Assembly (NCBI GenBank): GCA_964554105.1
Contig: CAZKNF010000009.1
Location: 14,935 to 78,934, forward strand
Source of the DNA: CAZKNF01 sp964554105
GTDB lineage: Bacteria > Bacteroidota > Rhodothermia > Rhodothermales > VXPQ01
Length of the DNA stretch: 64,000 bases
Direction of reading: 5' to 3'
Below are positions 42,636-51,959 of this stretch, one piece after another. Below the pieces are notes generated by a model. The model did no database searches. It worked only from the letters and a program-made list of their open reading frames with translations, and was not told the DNA's origin. The position numbers and the translations under genes are program-made. Numbering within the stretch: position 1 is the stretch's first letter; each line of letters opens with the position of its first letter.

Positions 42636-42779
42636 GACCAATCCTCCTCGTGTAATCGATTGTGATTATGAGACAGTTTGTTAAGCTCAATTCGGTTTTT
42701 AAGATTATCAAGCTGCGTGCCAATGGACCGGATCCGACATATCGGCATACAGGCGTGCATGCAGTCTGCAAAGATTGAC

Positions 42780-42798
42780 ATAGACACGTCAAAATTGT
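42780..42798 (+). repeat. 19-bp repeat at left gap edge
   Basis: ATAGACACGTCAAAATTGT runs into the gap and recurs exactly at 42899-42917. This is either an unmerged contig overlap or the ends of a longer tandem repeat. Confidence 0.9.
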
Positions 42799-42898
42799 NN
42801 NNNNNNNNNNNNNNNNNNNNNNNNNNNNNNNNNNNNNNNNNNNNNNNNNNNNNNNNNNNNNNNNNNNNNNNNNNNNNNNNNNNNNNNNNNNNNNNNNN
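42799..42898. other. Assembly gap (100 N)
   Basis: Exactly 100 N of unknown true length, flanked by a 19-bp direct repeat. Confidence 0.98.
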
Positions 42899-42917
42899 AT
42901 AGACACGTCAAAATTGT
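42899..42917 (+). repeat. 19-bp repeat at right gap edge
   Basis: Exact copy of 42780-42798. Confidence 0.9.
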
Positions 42918-42973
42918 AGGTGTACGTCCGTAGTTTTGTCGCTGCAGCGTAATTCCCTGCAGCAACGTCATAT

Positions 42974-44236
42974 TCACTCGCAGCGTGCAGGCAAAACGCG
43001 TCCGGCTGCATCGCCGAAGCCAATCAAGTATCCATCCCCCCGAGCGTAGCCGGTCATTCTGACGATGTCACCGTCGACGAGAAAAGTACGTTCGATGCCG
43101 CTGCCGAGATCGAGCCGCTTCGTCCCCTTCCACGAGAGCTCGAGCAGGCTCCCGTAGCTGCCAGGCTCGGCACCGGAGATCGTGCCGGAGGCCAAGAGGT
43201 CCCCCGGACGGGCGTTGCATCCGTTGACCGTATGATGCGCGAGTTGCTGGCTCATACTCCAGTATAGATTGCGCGTGTTGGATCGACAGATCGTCTGTTC
43301 GGCACCGTCTTCCGGATGAAGGGCGACTTCCAGTTCGATGTCATAGGCCATGCCTCGCGATCCGCGGAGATAAGGGAGCGGTTCCGGGTCTTGATGCGGA
43401 CCTTCATGCCGGAACGGTTCCAGCGCGTCCAGCGTGACCACCCAGGGCGAGATCGTCGTGGCGAAACTCTTCCCGAGAAACGGGCCGAGCGGCACGTACT
43501 CCCACTTCTGGATATCCCGAGCACTCCAATCATTTACCAGAACGAGTCCGAAAATGTGCTCGTGAGCGCGATCGACCTGAATTGAGGAGCCGAGCGAATT
43601 TCCCGTTCCTACGAAGAAGCCCATCTCCAGCTCGAAATCGAGCAGCTGACATGGCCCGAAAACGGGCGATTCCCGGTCGTTCGGCTTGAGCTGGCCGCAG
43701 GGCCGCCGAATGTCGGTTCCCGTGATGACGACCGAACTCGAGCGTCCATGATAGCCGACAGGCATATGCAGCCAGTTAGGCTGCAGCGCATTCTCCTTCC
43801 CACGAAACATGGTTCCAACGTTCACGGCATGATTCTTCGACGAGTAAAAGTCGGTATAGTCGCCGATCACGGAGGGAAGCTGCATTTCGACGTCCTGCTG
43901 TGAGTAGAACGCGCGGTTCCGAAGAGCGTCGTTGTCGCGGAGCGCCGGCTCATCGACGCGTAGAAGGCGCGAGATAGTTGCCCGCGCTGTCGTCCACACG
44001 CTTCGGCCCATCGACATGAACGTATTCAAGCTGCTGCGCGAGAACGGCCGCTCCGCCCTGATTTGCCTGTCGTCGAACATGCCTTCATCCTCGAGTGCAG
44101 AGAGGTCGAGCACCAAATTACCTATCGCGACACCAATTCGCGGAGCCGCACCGGGGCGCGGTCTGAACACGCCGTACGGCAAATTTTGAATGGGAAAGTG
44201 GGATTCCGAAGGAACGTCGACGAACGAAGTGGTCAT
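42974..44236 (-). CDS. fahA: Fumarylacetoacetase
   Basis: The enzyme splits fumarylacetoacetate to fumarate and acetoacetate, the last step of tyrosine breakdown. It is 420 residues, the long form with an N-terminal SH3-like domain (FPIQNLPYGVFRPRPGAAPR, LVLDLSAL). The catalytic domain shows SVIGDYTDFYSSKNHAVNVG with the metal Asp and catalytic His, MPVGYHGRSSSVV, DFELEMGFFVG, NDWSARDIQKWEYVPLGPFL, and NLYWSMSQQLAHHTVNGC. The conserved protein at 44316 precedes it by 79 bp on the same strand. Homogentisate dioxygenase and HPPD are not in the window. Left of it lies the gap region. Confidence 0.96.
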   Translation of the reverse strand: MTTSFVDVPSESHFPIQNLPYGVFRPRPGAAPRIGVAIGNLVLDLSALEDEGMFDDRQIRAERPFSRSSLNTFMSMGRSVWTTARATISRLLRVDEPALRDNDALRNRAFYSQQDVEMQLPSVIGDYTDFYSSKNHAVNVGTMFRGKENALQPNWLHMPVGYHGRSSSVVITGTDIRRPCGQLKPNDRESPVFGPCQLLDFELEMGFFVGTGNSLGSSIQVDRAHEHIFGLVLVNDWSARDIQKWEYVPLGPFLGKSFATTISPWVVTLDALEPFRHEGPHQDPEPLPYLRGSRGMAYDIELEVALHPEDGAEQTICRSNTRNLYWSMSQQLAHHTVNGCNARPGDLLASGTISGAEPGSYGSLLELSWKGTKRLDLGSGIERTFLVDGDIVRMTGYARGDGYLIGFGDAAGRVLPARCE

Positions 44237-44315
44237 ATTACTTTGGAAGTTTCTCGATCGAACTTGAACGTCATCCCGCCGCGAGGCGGGCTGCCTGGTC
44301 GCACGAACCGGTCGA

Positions 44316-45320
44316 TTAGATCAGTCCGAGTGAACGGAGGTCATCGACCGGCTCCTCAAAACTGCAGCTGCCGAACGATGTCAAAAGATTGCGCCGCGCC
44401 GCTTCGATGACCTTGATTCCGGCACGGAGGCCATTCCACGTCAGTGCGTCGTCTTCAAACGAAAAAGAGGAGGGATCCTGGTCCGAAAGGATTTTGACGA
44501 GCAGTTCCTCGCTGCAGTCATCCGCGAGAGCGAAAGCGGCGGCTGCAAAGACATTGAGGAAGCCGTGCATTTCCCCACCGACTTTGGGACTAAAATGGCG
44601 GAAGGGGTGATGCAGTCCGGCCGTAGCCTTCACGCGAACCCCGGCAGATCGGCACGTCGAAATCAGGAACGCGACGCTCTCAAGGGACGGAATCGCGTCC
44701 GCTTCCATTCCGCCGGCTCTCATCTTGATGCATGCGCGGCCATGGGCGTCGATCGGGCGCTCACGGTTGAACGCCTTAACGGCTCCGGCCAATATCGGCA
44801 GCGTTTGTCGCACGTTCTCATCGAGGGGAAGCTCGATGAAGACATCGACGTGCTGTAATGCGTAACGATCTAATGAAGTGGCGATGTCATTGATGAATCG
44901 CCGGACAGTAATGACGTCCGTCGTAAGGAGCGCAGCAGGAGCAACGGTCTCGATGGCGTCGATCAGGATTCGGTCATGGTGCCGGCTCTTGAATTGATCG
45001 ATTCCGCCGAGGTGCTCGTCGAGTGCACGAAGGACCTCGTCGGCCGAGCCGCGTTCGCCTGCGAGCACGCTGAAACGAAACGGTGACTCGTCTCGAAAAT
45101 GTGCGCGGTAGGGTGTCATCTCCTCGAGAAGCGGCGCTGAATATACGAATCCCCTGAGCATCCACGCGTCGTTTGAGCGACGGTACGTCGCATAGTTCTC
45201 GACGGCTTCGTCGAGGGTAAGGGTCGCCGGCGGGAAGGTGCCGGCGTAATCGATGCTTTCGCTGAGGAGGGCTTTTAGGGACGGTGCAATCACCGTCTGT
45301 GATGTCTGGAGATCTGCCAT
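44316..45320 (-). CDS. Conserved protein of unknown function beside fumarylacetoacetase
   Basis: This 334-residue soluble protein has no signal or membrane segment. I recall similar proteins, without assigned function, in other bacteria, with the opening pattern DYAGTFPPA (here 24-32) then a YATYRRSNDAWMLRGF segment. Repeated beta-alpha units suggest a TIM barrel. Candidate active-site runs are IKMRAGG (198-204) and KATAGLHHPFRH (231-242), followed by MHGFLNVFAAAAFA. It is upstream of fahA by 79 bp on the same strand, so it likely acts in or near tyrosine/homogentisate breakdown. The Lys, Arg and His residues in these runs would fit an acidic ligand. The function itself is not assigned. Confidence 0.85.
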   Translation of the reverse strand: MADLQTSQTVIAPSLKALLSESIDYAGTFPPATLTLDEAVENYATYRRSNDAWMLRGFVYSAPLLEEMTPYRAHFRDESPFRFSVLAGERGSADEVLRALDEHLGGIDQFKSRHHDRILIDAIETVAPAALLTTDVITVRRFINDIATSLDRYALQHVDVFIELPLDENVRQTLPILAGAVKAFNRERPIDAHGRACIKMRAGGMEADAIPSLESVAFLISTCRSAGVRVKATAGLHHPFRHFSPKVGGEMHGFLNVFAAAAFALADDCSEELLVKILSDQDPSSFSFEDDALTWNGLRAGIKVIEAARRNLLTSFGSCSFEEPVDDLRSLGLI

Positions 45321-45508
45321 TGGCTGGATTCAAATTGTGAGTCTTCAACGTAAGCCAGGATCGCCGCGACCGATCGCGCGTTTGCCGGAAAACCGCTTTT
45401 CATTCCTGAGAACCGCGCGGATCCGCGTTTGTATGATGGAGCGGTAGATCGTACTTTCGGTACCTTCTTACGCAAGTATTGGCACTTCTATCAAAGGACA
45501 TATTAGAC

Positions 45509-46717
45509 ATGAACAGATTTTCCATCTTTTTGGCCCCGTTGTTGAGCGGGATCATGCTGATGGTCGCCAGCGGATGTTCCAGTGACCCGAATATTGAGGG
45601 TGCAAAGCTGGATCTCCGCAACAAGGACTACGACCGCGCACTTGAGAACGTGGACGAGGCCCTTGCACGGGATCCGGAGAATGCGGAGGCCTACGAGCTA
45701 AAAGGCCGAATACTGCAGGAGCATGCGGAAACGGTAGAAGATCCTACCGAGCATCGCCAGGTAATGGACGAGATGCTGCAGGCCTATAATCGCGCGACCG
45801 AACTCGAGCCTTCCTATCAGGAAGTCGTTTCCGAGCGCCTGCGCCTAGCCTATTTTAATGAATTTAGCCGCGGCGTGGATGCGTTCAATCGTGGATCCGA
45901 TGATACTTCGGCGTACGCGGAAGCGGCAGATTATTTTGAACTAGCCGGGGAAATCCAACCGGACTCTGCCGCTGCGTATGTGAATCAGGCGTTCGCACTT
46001 CTGAACGCCGGCAATTCCGAAGCGGCGATCGAACCGCTCAATAGAGCCGTTGACAAGGGCGATACGCAGCCCGAGACGTTCATTTTCCTCGCCGAACTGT
46101 ATATCGGAGACAATCAGCCGCAAGAGGCGATCGATATACTGGAGCGAGCGGCTGAACTTCATCCGGAGAATTCGGATATCCAGGCGCAATTGCTCAATGC
46201 CTACGTCCAATCGGGCGAGGTCGACCAGGCAATGGAGCAGTACCGTACGGCGCTGAATTCGGACCCTCAGAACGAGCTCTATCTCTACAATCTCGGTTCG
46301 CTTTTACTAGAGGCGGAGGAGTATGAAGAGGCGATAGAACATCTGTCCAGGGCCGTAGAAATCGACCCCGATTATGCCAATGCTCACTACAATCTTGGAG
46401 CCGCGTACGTGAATATGGCGGTTGATCTTAGCGACGACGTGAGTGAGGCGGATGACCGTCTCCGAGAGGAGCGGGCTCAGCTCTCCGACGCTGAAATCGC
46501 GGAGCGCGAGCAGGAGATCGAGCAGATGGCTCAAGAGCGGAGGGCGTACTTCGAGTCAGCCGTCCAACCGCTCGAACAGGCAAAGTCGCTTATGGAAGCG
46601 AGCGGCGATGATCCGGCGGCCGTTTGCCAGGCGCTGTTTTCTGCGTACGTGCAGACAGACCAGCAGCCTAAAGCAGAATCCATCGCCGAGTGCGCCGGCT
46701 ACGAGGATCTCAACTGA
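45509..46717 (+). CDS. TPR-repeat lipoprotein
   Basis: This 402-residue exported protein starts with ATG at 45509. The lipobox ends MLMVASGC with C23. Several tetratricopeptide repeats follow, for example NKDYDRALENVDEALARDPE, AYVNQAFALLNAGNSEAAIE, QEAIDILERAAELHPENSDI, and EEYEEAIEHLSRAVEIDPDY. After these comes a charged coiled-coil-like stretch (about 315-355, rich in Glu/Arg/Gln). TPR lipoproteins usually act as scaffolds in the envelope; the partner is unknown. It is divergent from the unknown gene at 45320 and is followed by a terminator at 46741. Confidence 0.9.
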   Translation: MNRFSIFLAPLLSGIMLMVASGCSSDPNIEGAKLDLRNKDYDRALENVDEALARDPENAEAYELKGRILQEHAETVEDPTEHRQVMDEMLQAYNRATELEPSYQEVVSERLRLAYFNEFSRGVDAFNRGSDDTSAYAEAADYFELAGEIQPDSAAAYVNQAFALLNAGNSEAAIEPLNRAVDKGDTQPETFIFLAELYIGDNQPQEAIDILERAAELHPENSDIQAQLLNAYVQSGEVDQAMEQYRTALNSDPQNELYLYNLGSLLLEAEEYEEAIEHLSRAVEIDPDYANAHYNLGAAYVNMAVDLSDDVSEADDRLREERAQLSDAEIAEREQEIEQMAQERRAYFESAVQPLEQAKSLMEASGDDPAAVCQALFSAYVQTDQQPKAESIAECAGYEDLN

Positions 46718-46740
46718 CATCCTACGCCGCAATCTTAATA

Positions 46741-46779
46741 AGAAGAGCCCGGGCTTCACTGGAGGTTCCGGGCTTTTCT
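46741..46779 (+). terminator. Probable intrinsic terminator after the TPR gene
   Basis: AGAAGAGCCCGG (46741-46752) pairs with CCGGGCTTTTCT (46768-46779) except one position, 15-nt loop. The T-run is short and interrupted (TTTTCTATT). It lies just before the transsulfuration gene at 46797. Confidence 0.65.
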
Positions 46780-46796
46780 ATTCTACCGACGATACA

Positions 46797-47963
46797 ATGA
46801 AGGATGCAGACACAGCGTACGGGTTCGGGACACTCGCTATCCATGCCGGGCAAGCTCCGGATCCGGGTACGGGAGCGATAATGACGCCGATTTTCCAGAC
46901 CTCCACGTACGTTCAGGAGGCCCCGGCCAGGCATAAAGGGTACGAATATTCTCGTGTCTCGAATCCAACACGGACGGCTCTGGAAGGCAACCTGGCCGCG
47001 CTCGAGGGGGCGCGGCACGGCATCTGCTTTGCATCGGGTGTAGCGGCCACGGACGCCATCTGCAAATCTTTGCGTCCCGGGGACCACGTTCTGGCGATGA
47101 ACGATCTGTACGGCGGCACGGTGCGCCTGTTCAAACAGGTCTTCGAGCCGTTCGGCCTCGAGTTCTCATTCGTCGACATGACGGATCTCGATGCCGTCGA
47201 ACGTGCGATGACGGAGGATACGAAGCTGATGTGGGTGGAAACGCCAACGAATCCGCTGCTTCGCATCGTCGATATTCGTGCACTCTGCGATATTGCGAGT
47301 AGTCAGGACGTGACCGTAGTGGTCGATAATACATTTGCGTCACCGTACCTGCAGCGCCCCATCGATCTGGGCGCCGACCTCTCGCTGCACTCCACCACGA
47401 AATACATCGGCGGTCACTCAGACGTGATCGGAGGCGCGGTGTTGACGAGCCGTGACGACTGGGAGGAGAAGCTCCGGTTTCAGATCAAGGCTACCGGTGC
47501 GGTGCCGTCCCCGATGGACTGCTTTCTGGTGCTTCGGAGTACGAAAACACTGCACGTGAGAATGGAGCGACACTGCAGCAATGCACGAGCCATAGCGGCA
47601 TTCCTTCGAGATCATGCCAAAGTGGGGGCGGTTTACTATCCCGGTCTGCCGGATGACCCCGGGCACGAGCTTGCCTCACGACAGATGCGGGATTTCGGCG
47701 GGATGATCTCGTTTTCACTGGCGGACGACAGCGTCGACAATGCGGCCCGCCTGATGTCCAGCACGGACGTGTTTCAGCTGGCAGAAAGTCTGGGCGGTGT
47801 CGAAAGTTTGATCGAGCATCCCGCATCGATGACGCATGCGTCCGTTCCCCGGGAAGATCGCCTGAAGATCGGGCTGGATGATTCGCTGATCCGAGTGTCA
47901 GTGGGGATCGAGGATTTGGATGACCTGATCGAAGATCTCGAACGTGCGCTTGCATCCATATGA
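46797..47963 (+). CDS. metB: PLP-dependent transsulfuration enzyme (cystathionine gamma-synthase/lyase type)
   Basis: This 388-residue enzyme of methionine/cysteine metabolism starts at ATG 46797; upstream frame overlaps the TPR gene and is not coding. Motifs are FGTLAIHAGQAPDPGTGAIM, PIFQTSTYVQEAPARHKGYE, YSRVSNPTRTALEGNLAALE, VDNTFASPYLQRP, and Schiff-base K202 in HSTTKYIGGHSDVIGG. The end SLGGVESLIEHPASMTHAS is typical. Sequence cannot firmly separate gamma-synthase (homoserine ester to cystathionine) from gamma-lyase. It is convergent with the fused E1 gene. Confidence 0.9.
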   Translation: MKDADTAYGFGTLAIHAGQAPDPGTGAIMTPIFQTSTYVQEAPARHKGYEYSRVSNPTRTALEGNLAALEGARHGICFASGVAATDAICKSLRPGDHVLAMNDLYGGTVRLFKQVFEPFGLEFSFVDMTDLDAVERAMTEDTKLMWVETPTNPLLRIVDIRALCDIASSQDVTVVVDNTFASPYLQRPIDLGADLSLHSTTKYIGGHSDVIGGAVLTSRDDWEEKLRFQIKATGAVPSPMDCFLVLRSTKTLHVRMERHCSNARAIAAFLRDHAKVGAVYYPGLPDDPGHELASRQMRDFGGMISFSLADDSVDNAARLMSSTDVFQLAESLGGVESLIEHPASMTHASVPREDRLKIGLDDSLIRVSVGIEDLDDLIEDLERALASI

Positions 47964-47971
47964 GAGACGCG

Positions 47972-48001
47972 CGTACGGAGGGCGAAAAATCGATCCGTAC
48001 G
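47972..48001. repeat. Inverted repeat between convergent genes
   Basis: Perfect 8-bp arms CGTACGGA and TCCGTACG are separated by 14 nt (47972-47979, 47994-48001). It lies between two convergent stop codons. There is no T-run on either strand, so a terminator role is weak. Confidence 0.4.
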
Positions 48002-48038
48002 TCGGCACGATCGTTCGATGATCGCTGCGCCGTCCTGA

Positions 48039-50195
48039 TCAGTAGGATATCACCTCAGCTGCTGCCTGGTAAATGTCGTCGTCCTGAGGCAGCACGAATC
48101 TCTCCAGCGCATCTGCGAACGGGATCGGCGTGAACGCGCCGGCCACGCGACGTACAGGGGCGTCGAGATATTCGAACGTCCTATCCGCAATCTGTGCGGC
48201 GATTTCGGCGCCGAATCCCACGAATTCGTGGTCCTCGTAGGCAACGAGCACCCGGCCTGTCTTCTCGACGGACTTCAAAATGGTCTCGCTGTCCAGGGGG
48301 ACGATCGTTCGAATGTCTATTACCTCGACCGAAATGCCCTCTTCCTGCTCGAGACGGCTCGCGACCTTCATAGACTTATGCACGAGCATGCCCCAGGTCA
48401 CGATCGTCATGTCGGTGCCCTCTCGCGCGATGCGCGCCTGGCCGAACGGCAGGTAGTAATCGTCGTCCGATGCCGGAGTTCTGGCGGCCGCCATGCGGTA
48501 CAGCCCCTTGTGCTCTAAGAAAAGCACCGGATCTTCCATCCGGATGGCCGTCTTCAGAAGCCCTTTCGCATCAGAAGCGATCGACGGCATTGCGATCTTA
48601 ATTCCGGGCATGTGCCCGAATATGGACTCGATGTTCTGCGAGTGGCAGAGGCCGCCATGTATGTAACCGCCGGTAGGCACGCGAATCACCATCGGGCAGC
48701 TCCAGGCGTTGTTGGAGCGGTATCGAAACGTCGCCACCTGATTTCGCAGCTGCTGCATCGCCGGCCAGATGTAATCCGCAAACTGGATTTCCACCACCGG
48801 CTTGAAGCCTGATGCGGCCAGTCCAACCGCCGTACCGACGACGGACGCTTCGGCGAGCGGCGAGTTGAAGCACCTGTCGGGGCCGAACAGGGCCGTCAGG
48901 TCCCGCGTAGCGGTGAAAACGCCGCCCTTGTCTCCTCCGACATCCTCTCCGTACACGAGAATGCGGTCGTCACGCGACATCTCCTCTTTGAGCGCCTGGT
49001 TGATCGCATCCACCATCACCTGAGGCTTGCCCGATGGCACGGATGCTTCGTAGTCCAACCCGATGTCTCCTTCGAAATACACGTGCTTCGTCGCCGATTC
49101 CGGGCTCGGGTCGGCCTGTTTCAACGCCCACGCTGCGGCGTCGTCGACTTCGCCGGCGACCTCCTTCTGGAGCTCTGCGATACGCTGCTCACTCAGGACG
49201 CCGGCTTCGATGAGCGTCATCTCCATCCGTGCGATGGGGTCGATCTTCTTGTCCTCGGCGAGCTCCTCGGGGGAGCGGTATTTTGCGTGATTGTCGGACG
49301 AAGAATGGGGGAGCAGCCGAACGACGTCGGCTACCAGGCAGACGGGGCCTTCGCCCGACCGAATGTGGTCCACGGCGGCGCGGGCGACGGATGCAACCTT
49401 AAAAAAATCAGTGCCGTCGACGCGTGCGCGCTTCATCCCCTCGTACCCCGCCGCCAGCTTGTAGGGTGTTCCGCCTGCGGTCTGGTCCTTGACCGGGACA
49501 GAGATCGCAAATTTGTTGTCCTGGATGAAGAAGAGGACGGGCGCCTTGATGCGAGTCGCCCAGTTCATCGCCTCGTGGAAGTCGCCTTGCGACGTGGCAC
49601 CTTCACCCGCGGAGACATAGACGAAAGCATCCTCTTTGCGGCGCTGGATTGCCATGCCGAAGCCGAGGGCTGGAAGGAACTGGGAGGCCACGGAAGACGA
49701 CGTAACCATGACGTTCATTCGCCGGATGCCAAAATGCTCAGACATCTGCCTGCCGCCGGAATTGGGGTCGTCGGCCTTCGCGAGATGGGCGAGCATGGTC
49801 TCACGTGAGGTCATGCCAAGGGAGAGGGCCGTGCAGAGATCCCGATAGTACATGCAGAACCAATCGTGACCGGGTCGGGCATAGAGGCCTACGGCAGCCT
49901 GGGCCGCCTCGTGTCCGGCGCAGCCGATGTGAAAGAAGCCCTTGCCCTGCTTCAGCATGGTCAGCATCTTTTCGTCGAGCCGCCGCGAGAGAAGCATGGT
50001 TCGGTAGACCTGCATCAGCTGCTCAACGTCGAAATCCGCCGGAGTAAGTTTCTCCAGCTCCAGATCGCCTACGTATCCGATTTCGGAGATCTCCGCTGGA
50101 GGTGCATGACCATTTCCACGCTCGATGTCCGTTACCGGAAGCGCTTCCTCGGCGGTTCGGCCGGTCCTATCCTTCTTGTCATTCGCTTTCGCCAT
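48039..50195 (-). CDS. 2-oxoacid dehydrogenase E1, fused alpha and beta subunits
   Basis: This 718-residue thiamine-diphosphate enzyme decarboxylates a 2-oxoacid and passes the acyl group to lipoyl E2. The alpha half spans about 40-370 (MLLSRRLDEKMLTMLKQGKG, the TPP motif GEGATSQGDFHEAMNWATRI, HSSSDNHAKYRS). The beta half spans about 385-718 (NQALKEEMSRDDRILVYGED, NSPLAEASVVGTAVGLAASG, EIQFADYIWPAMQQLRNQVA, PVLFLEHKGLYRM). Fusion in one chain is usual for this branch in Bacteroidota. It may use pyruvate or branched-chain oxoacids. E2 and E3 are not in the window; lipA (25988) makes the cofactor. The gene follows the histidine kinase on the same strand after ~300 bp. Confidence 0.93.
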   Translation of the reverse strand: MAKANDKKDRTGRTAEEALPVTDIERGNGHAPPAEISEIGYVGDLELEKLTPADFDVEQLMQVYRTMLLSRRLDEKMLTMLKQGKGFFHIGCAGHEAAQAAVGLYARPGHDWFCMYYRDLCTALSLGMTSRETMLAHLAKADDPNSGGRQMSEHFGIRRMNVMVTSSSVASQFLPALGFGMAIQRRKEDAFVYVSAGEGATSQGDFHEAMNWATRIKAPVLFFIQDNKFAISVPVKDQTAGGTPYKLAAGYEGMKRARVDGTDFFKVASVARAAVDHIRSGEGPVCLVADVVRLLPHSSSDNHAKYRSPEELAEDKKIDPIARMEMTLIEAGVLSEQRIAELQKEVAGEVDDAAAWALKQADPSPESATKHVYFEGDIGLDYEASVPSGKPQVMVDAINQALKEEMSRDDRILVYGEDVGGDKGGVFTATRDLTALFGPDRCFNSPLAEASVVGTAVGLAASGFKPVVEIQFADYIWPAMQQLRNQVATFRYRSNNAWSCPMVIRVPTGGYIHGGLCHSQNIESIFGHMPGIKIAMPSIASDAKGLLKTAIRMEDPVLFLEHKGLYRMAAARTPASDDDYYLPFGQARIAREGTDMTIVTWGMLVHKSMKVASRLEQEEGISVEVIDIRTIVPLDSETILKSVEKTGRVLVAYEDHEFVGFGAEIAAQIADRTFEYLDAPVRRVAGAFTPIPFADALERFVLPQDDDIYQAAAEVISY

Positions 50196-50501
50196 ACATC
50201 ACTCTATGTCTTCTCCGACATGCGGTCTCGGCCCGTCCGGACGCAGCGGAGCTAAAAGGGATTCAGGCCACGATGCGGTGAGGCAGGGTGCCGCGCTGTG
50301 CCGAGCATCTCTCGACGATTCCCGACCAAATTGAATGAAAATGCCCGATCTGCGTTCCGCGCGGCCGAATACGCCAGGCAGCGTGTCGCGGCGGCGTTCT
50401 GGGTGGTGGCATTTGCCGTCGATCTGGGCAAGGACACGCGCCGAGCCGATCGACAAGCTACGAAATCGTGCTCGGAAGCGGAAATTGCTGACGCGGGATT
50501 C
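50196..50501. other. Intergenic region between E1 gene and histidine kinase
   Basis: These 306 bases show no supported gene. A minus-strand 85-codon frame (50199-50456) has no family features. No clear terminator after the kinase was seen. Confidence 0.4.
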
Positions 50502-51959
50502 TCAGGCGGGTTCAGGTTCCGTTACACGTGCATACTGCAGCTCGAACCAGAACCGCGTGCCGCGGCCGACGGTGCTCTCGACGTGAATTTGCTCGCCGTG
50601 GGCGTGGAGAATCTGGTGAACGATGGACAGACCGAGTCCGGTGCCGCCGCTCCGCCGCGACCGGTCGGGATCGACTCGATAGAACCGCTCAAAGATGCGC
50701 TCGAGGTGCTCGTCGGGAATGCCGCGCCCGGTATCGATGATTTCCACGCGCACCTTGTCGAGGCGCCGCCGGAAACGGCACCGGATGGTCCCATCGTCCG
50801 TGTATGTGATCGCGTTGTCTATCAAGTTCGTCATAACCTGGCGGATGCGGTTGCGGTCGGCACTGACGAACAGATGCGGATTTTCGACTTCAAGGCGAAT
50901 GGCCTTTTGATCAGCCTTCGGACGCAGCATGTCCGAGACCTCCTCGAGGAGTTCCTGCAGATCGAATACACTGGGCTTGATCAGATCTTCCCTGTACTCG
51001 AGTCGCGCGATCTCGATGAGGTCATTGAATAGGTTCTGGAGTCGATGCAGGTTGGTAAGCCCTTTTTCGGCGTACCGTTTGCGCATCTCAGGCGAAAGCG
51101 TGCCGCTTCCGAGCGCTTCGAGATAGCCGCTTACGGCGAAGATAGGGTTCCGTACCTCGTGTCCGACGTTGCCGATGAACTCGTTCTGAAGTTGCGTAAG
51201 CCGCTGCAGCTCGTTGATCTGACGCCGAAAGCTGTCCGACATCCGGTTGAGGCTCATCGCCAGCTCCTGGAATTCAGCGGCACGCGACTCGACCTTGATC
51301 TTTTCCCCGAAATCGCCCTCTGCAATACGGCGCGCGGAGTTTCGTATGGCTTGAAGTGGCGTCGTGACCTGATGTGAAGCGATCCAGCTTCCCAGCAGTG
51401 CGAGGAGAAGCGCCATTATCATCCCGACAATCAGTGCGATTTGCATGCCGTGCACGAGTGTGTACAATGGCGGCTCCGGCTGGCCGATGCGCAGAATCAG
51501 GTTCGATTCCGGTCTGTACAGCGCTACGTAAATCATCAACTCGCCGTCAAGACTGGTCCCCTCGGAGAACCGCACGGGGGCATCAGCCGACACCTCCAAA
51601 TCGCCCGTACCGACATGCGATGTGTCGCTCAGGAAATCGCCGCTGCGAATGTCCCACAGTACGCTGTCCGTCGTCGCAACGGTAATGCGCAGATCCGTCA
51701 GGCCGCTGATACCCTCTGCTACGGCGAGCTGCTCCTCACGTGAATCGGCCTGTTCGATCTGAACCGCGATCCGCTCTGCCTGCTGGTACAGCATCTCGCG
51801 AGTCGTGTCATAGGTCTCTCCGCGCAGAACAAATGCGACGTACAATCCCACCACAATGACTGCAAGTCCGACGAACAGCGCAAATGTGAGAATCATCCAC
51901 GTCTGCGTGGACGCCCGCCTCGGAAAGACAATATTTTTCAGCTGATTCAGGCGGCGCAT
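50502..51959 (-). CDS. Membrane sensor histidine kinase (HAMP-HisKA-HATPase)
   Basis: This 485-residue sensor has two membrane helices (about 22-45 and 172-195) around a periplasmic domain of ~125 residues with no recognised ligand fold. The HAMP follows (about 196-250), then HisKA with phospho-His H267 in GNVGHEVRNPIFAVSG, and HATPase (NLIDNAITYT, IDTGRGIPDEHLERIFERFY, GTGLGLSIVHQIL). It lies 130 bp after the OmpR-type regulator on the same strand, its probable partner. The periplasmic part (DSREEQLAVAEGISGLTDL) suggests an envelope signal. The target is unknown. Confidence 0.95.
   Translation of the reverse strand: MRRLNQLKNIVFPRRASTQTWMILTFALFVGLAVIVVGLYVAFVLRGETYDTTREMLYQQAERIAVQIEQADSREEQLAVAEGISGLTDLRITVATTDSVLWDIRSGDFLSDTSHVGTGDLEVSADAPVRFSEGTSLDGELMIYVALYRPESNLILRIGQPEPPLYTLVHGMQIALIVGMIMALLLALLGSWIASHQVTTPLQAIRNSARRIAEGDFGEKIKVESRAAEFQELAMSLNRMSDSFRRQINELQRLTQLQNEFIGNVGHEVRNPIFAVSGYLEALGSGTLSPEMRKRYAEKGLTNLHRLQNLFNDLIEIARLEYREDLIKPSVFDLQELLEEVSDMLRPKADQKAIRLEVENPHLFVSADRNRIRQVMTNLIDNAITYTDDGTIRCRFRRRLDKVRVEIIDTGRGIPDEHLERIFERFYRVDPDRSRRSGGTGLGLSIVHQILHAHGEQIHVESTVGRGTRFWFELQYARVTEPEPA

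Larger units (their letters stand above)
42636..42973. other. Region between hsp20 and fumarylacetoacetase with an assembly gap
   Basis: These 338 bases hold a 100-N gap with the same 19-bp sequence on both edges. No gene is seen. The part from 42640 to 42720 is AT-richer than its surroundings and should contain the hsp20 promoter. Confidence 0.6.

Noticed and set aside
50199..50456. 85-codon minus-strand frame upstream of the E1 gene
   Set aside because: Arg/Pro-rich composition and no domain; likely random in GC-rich DNA.
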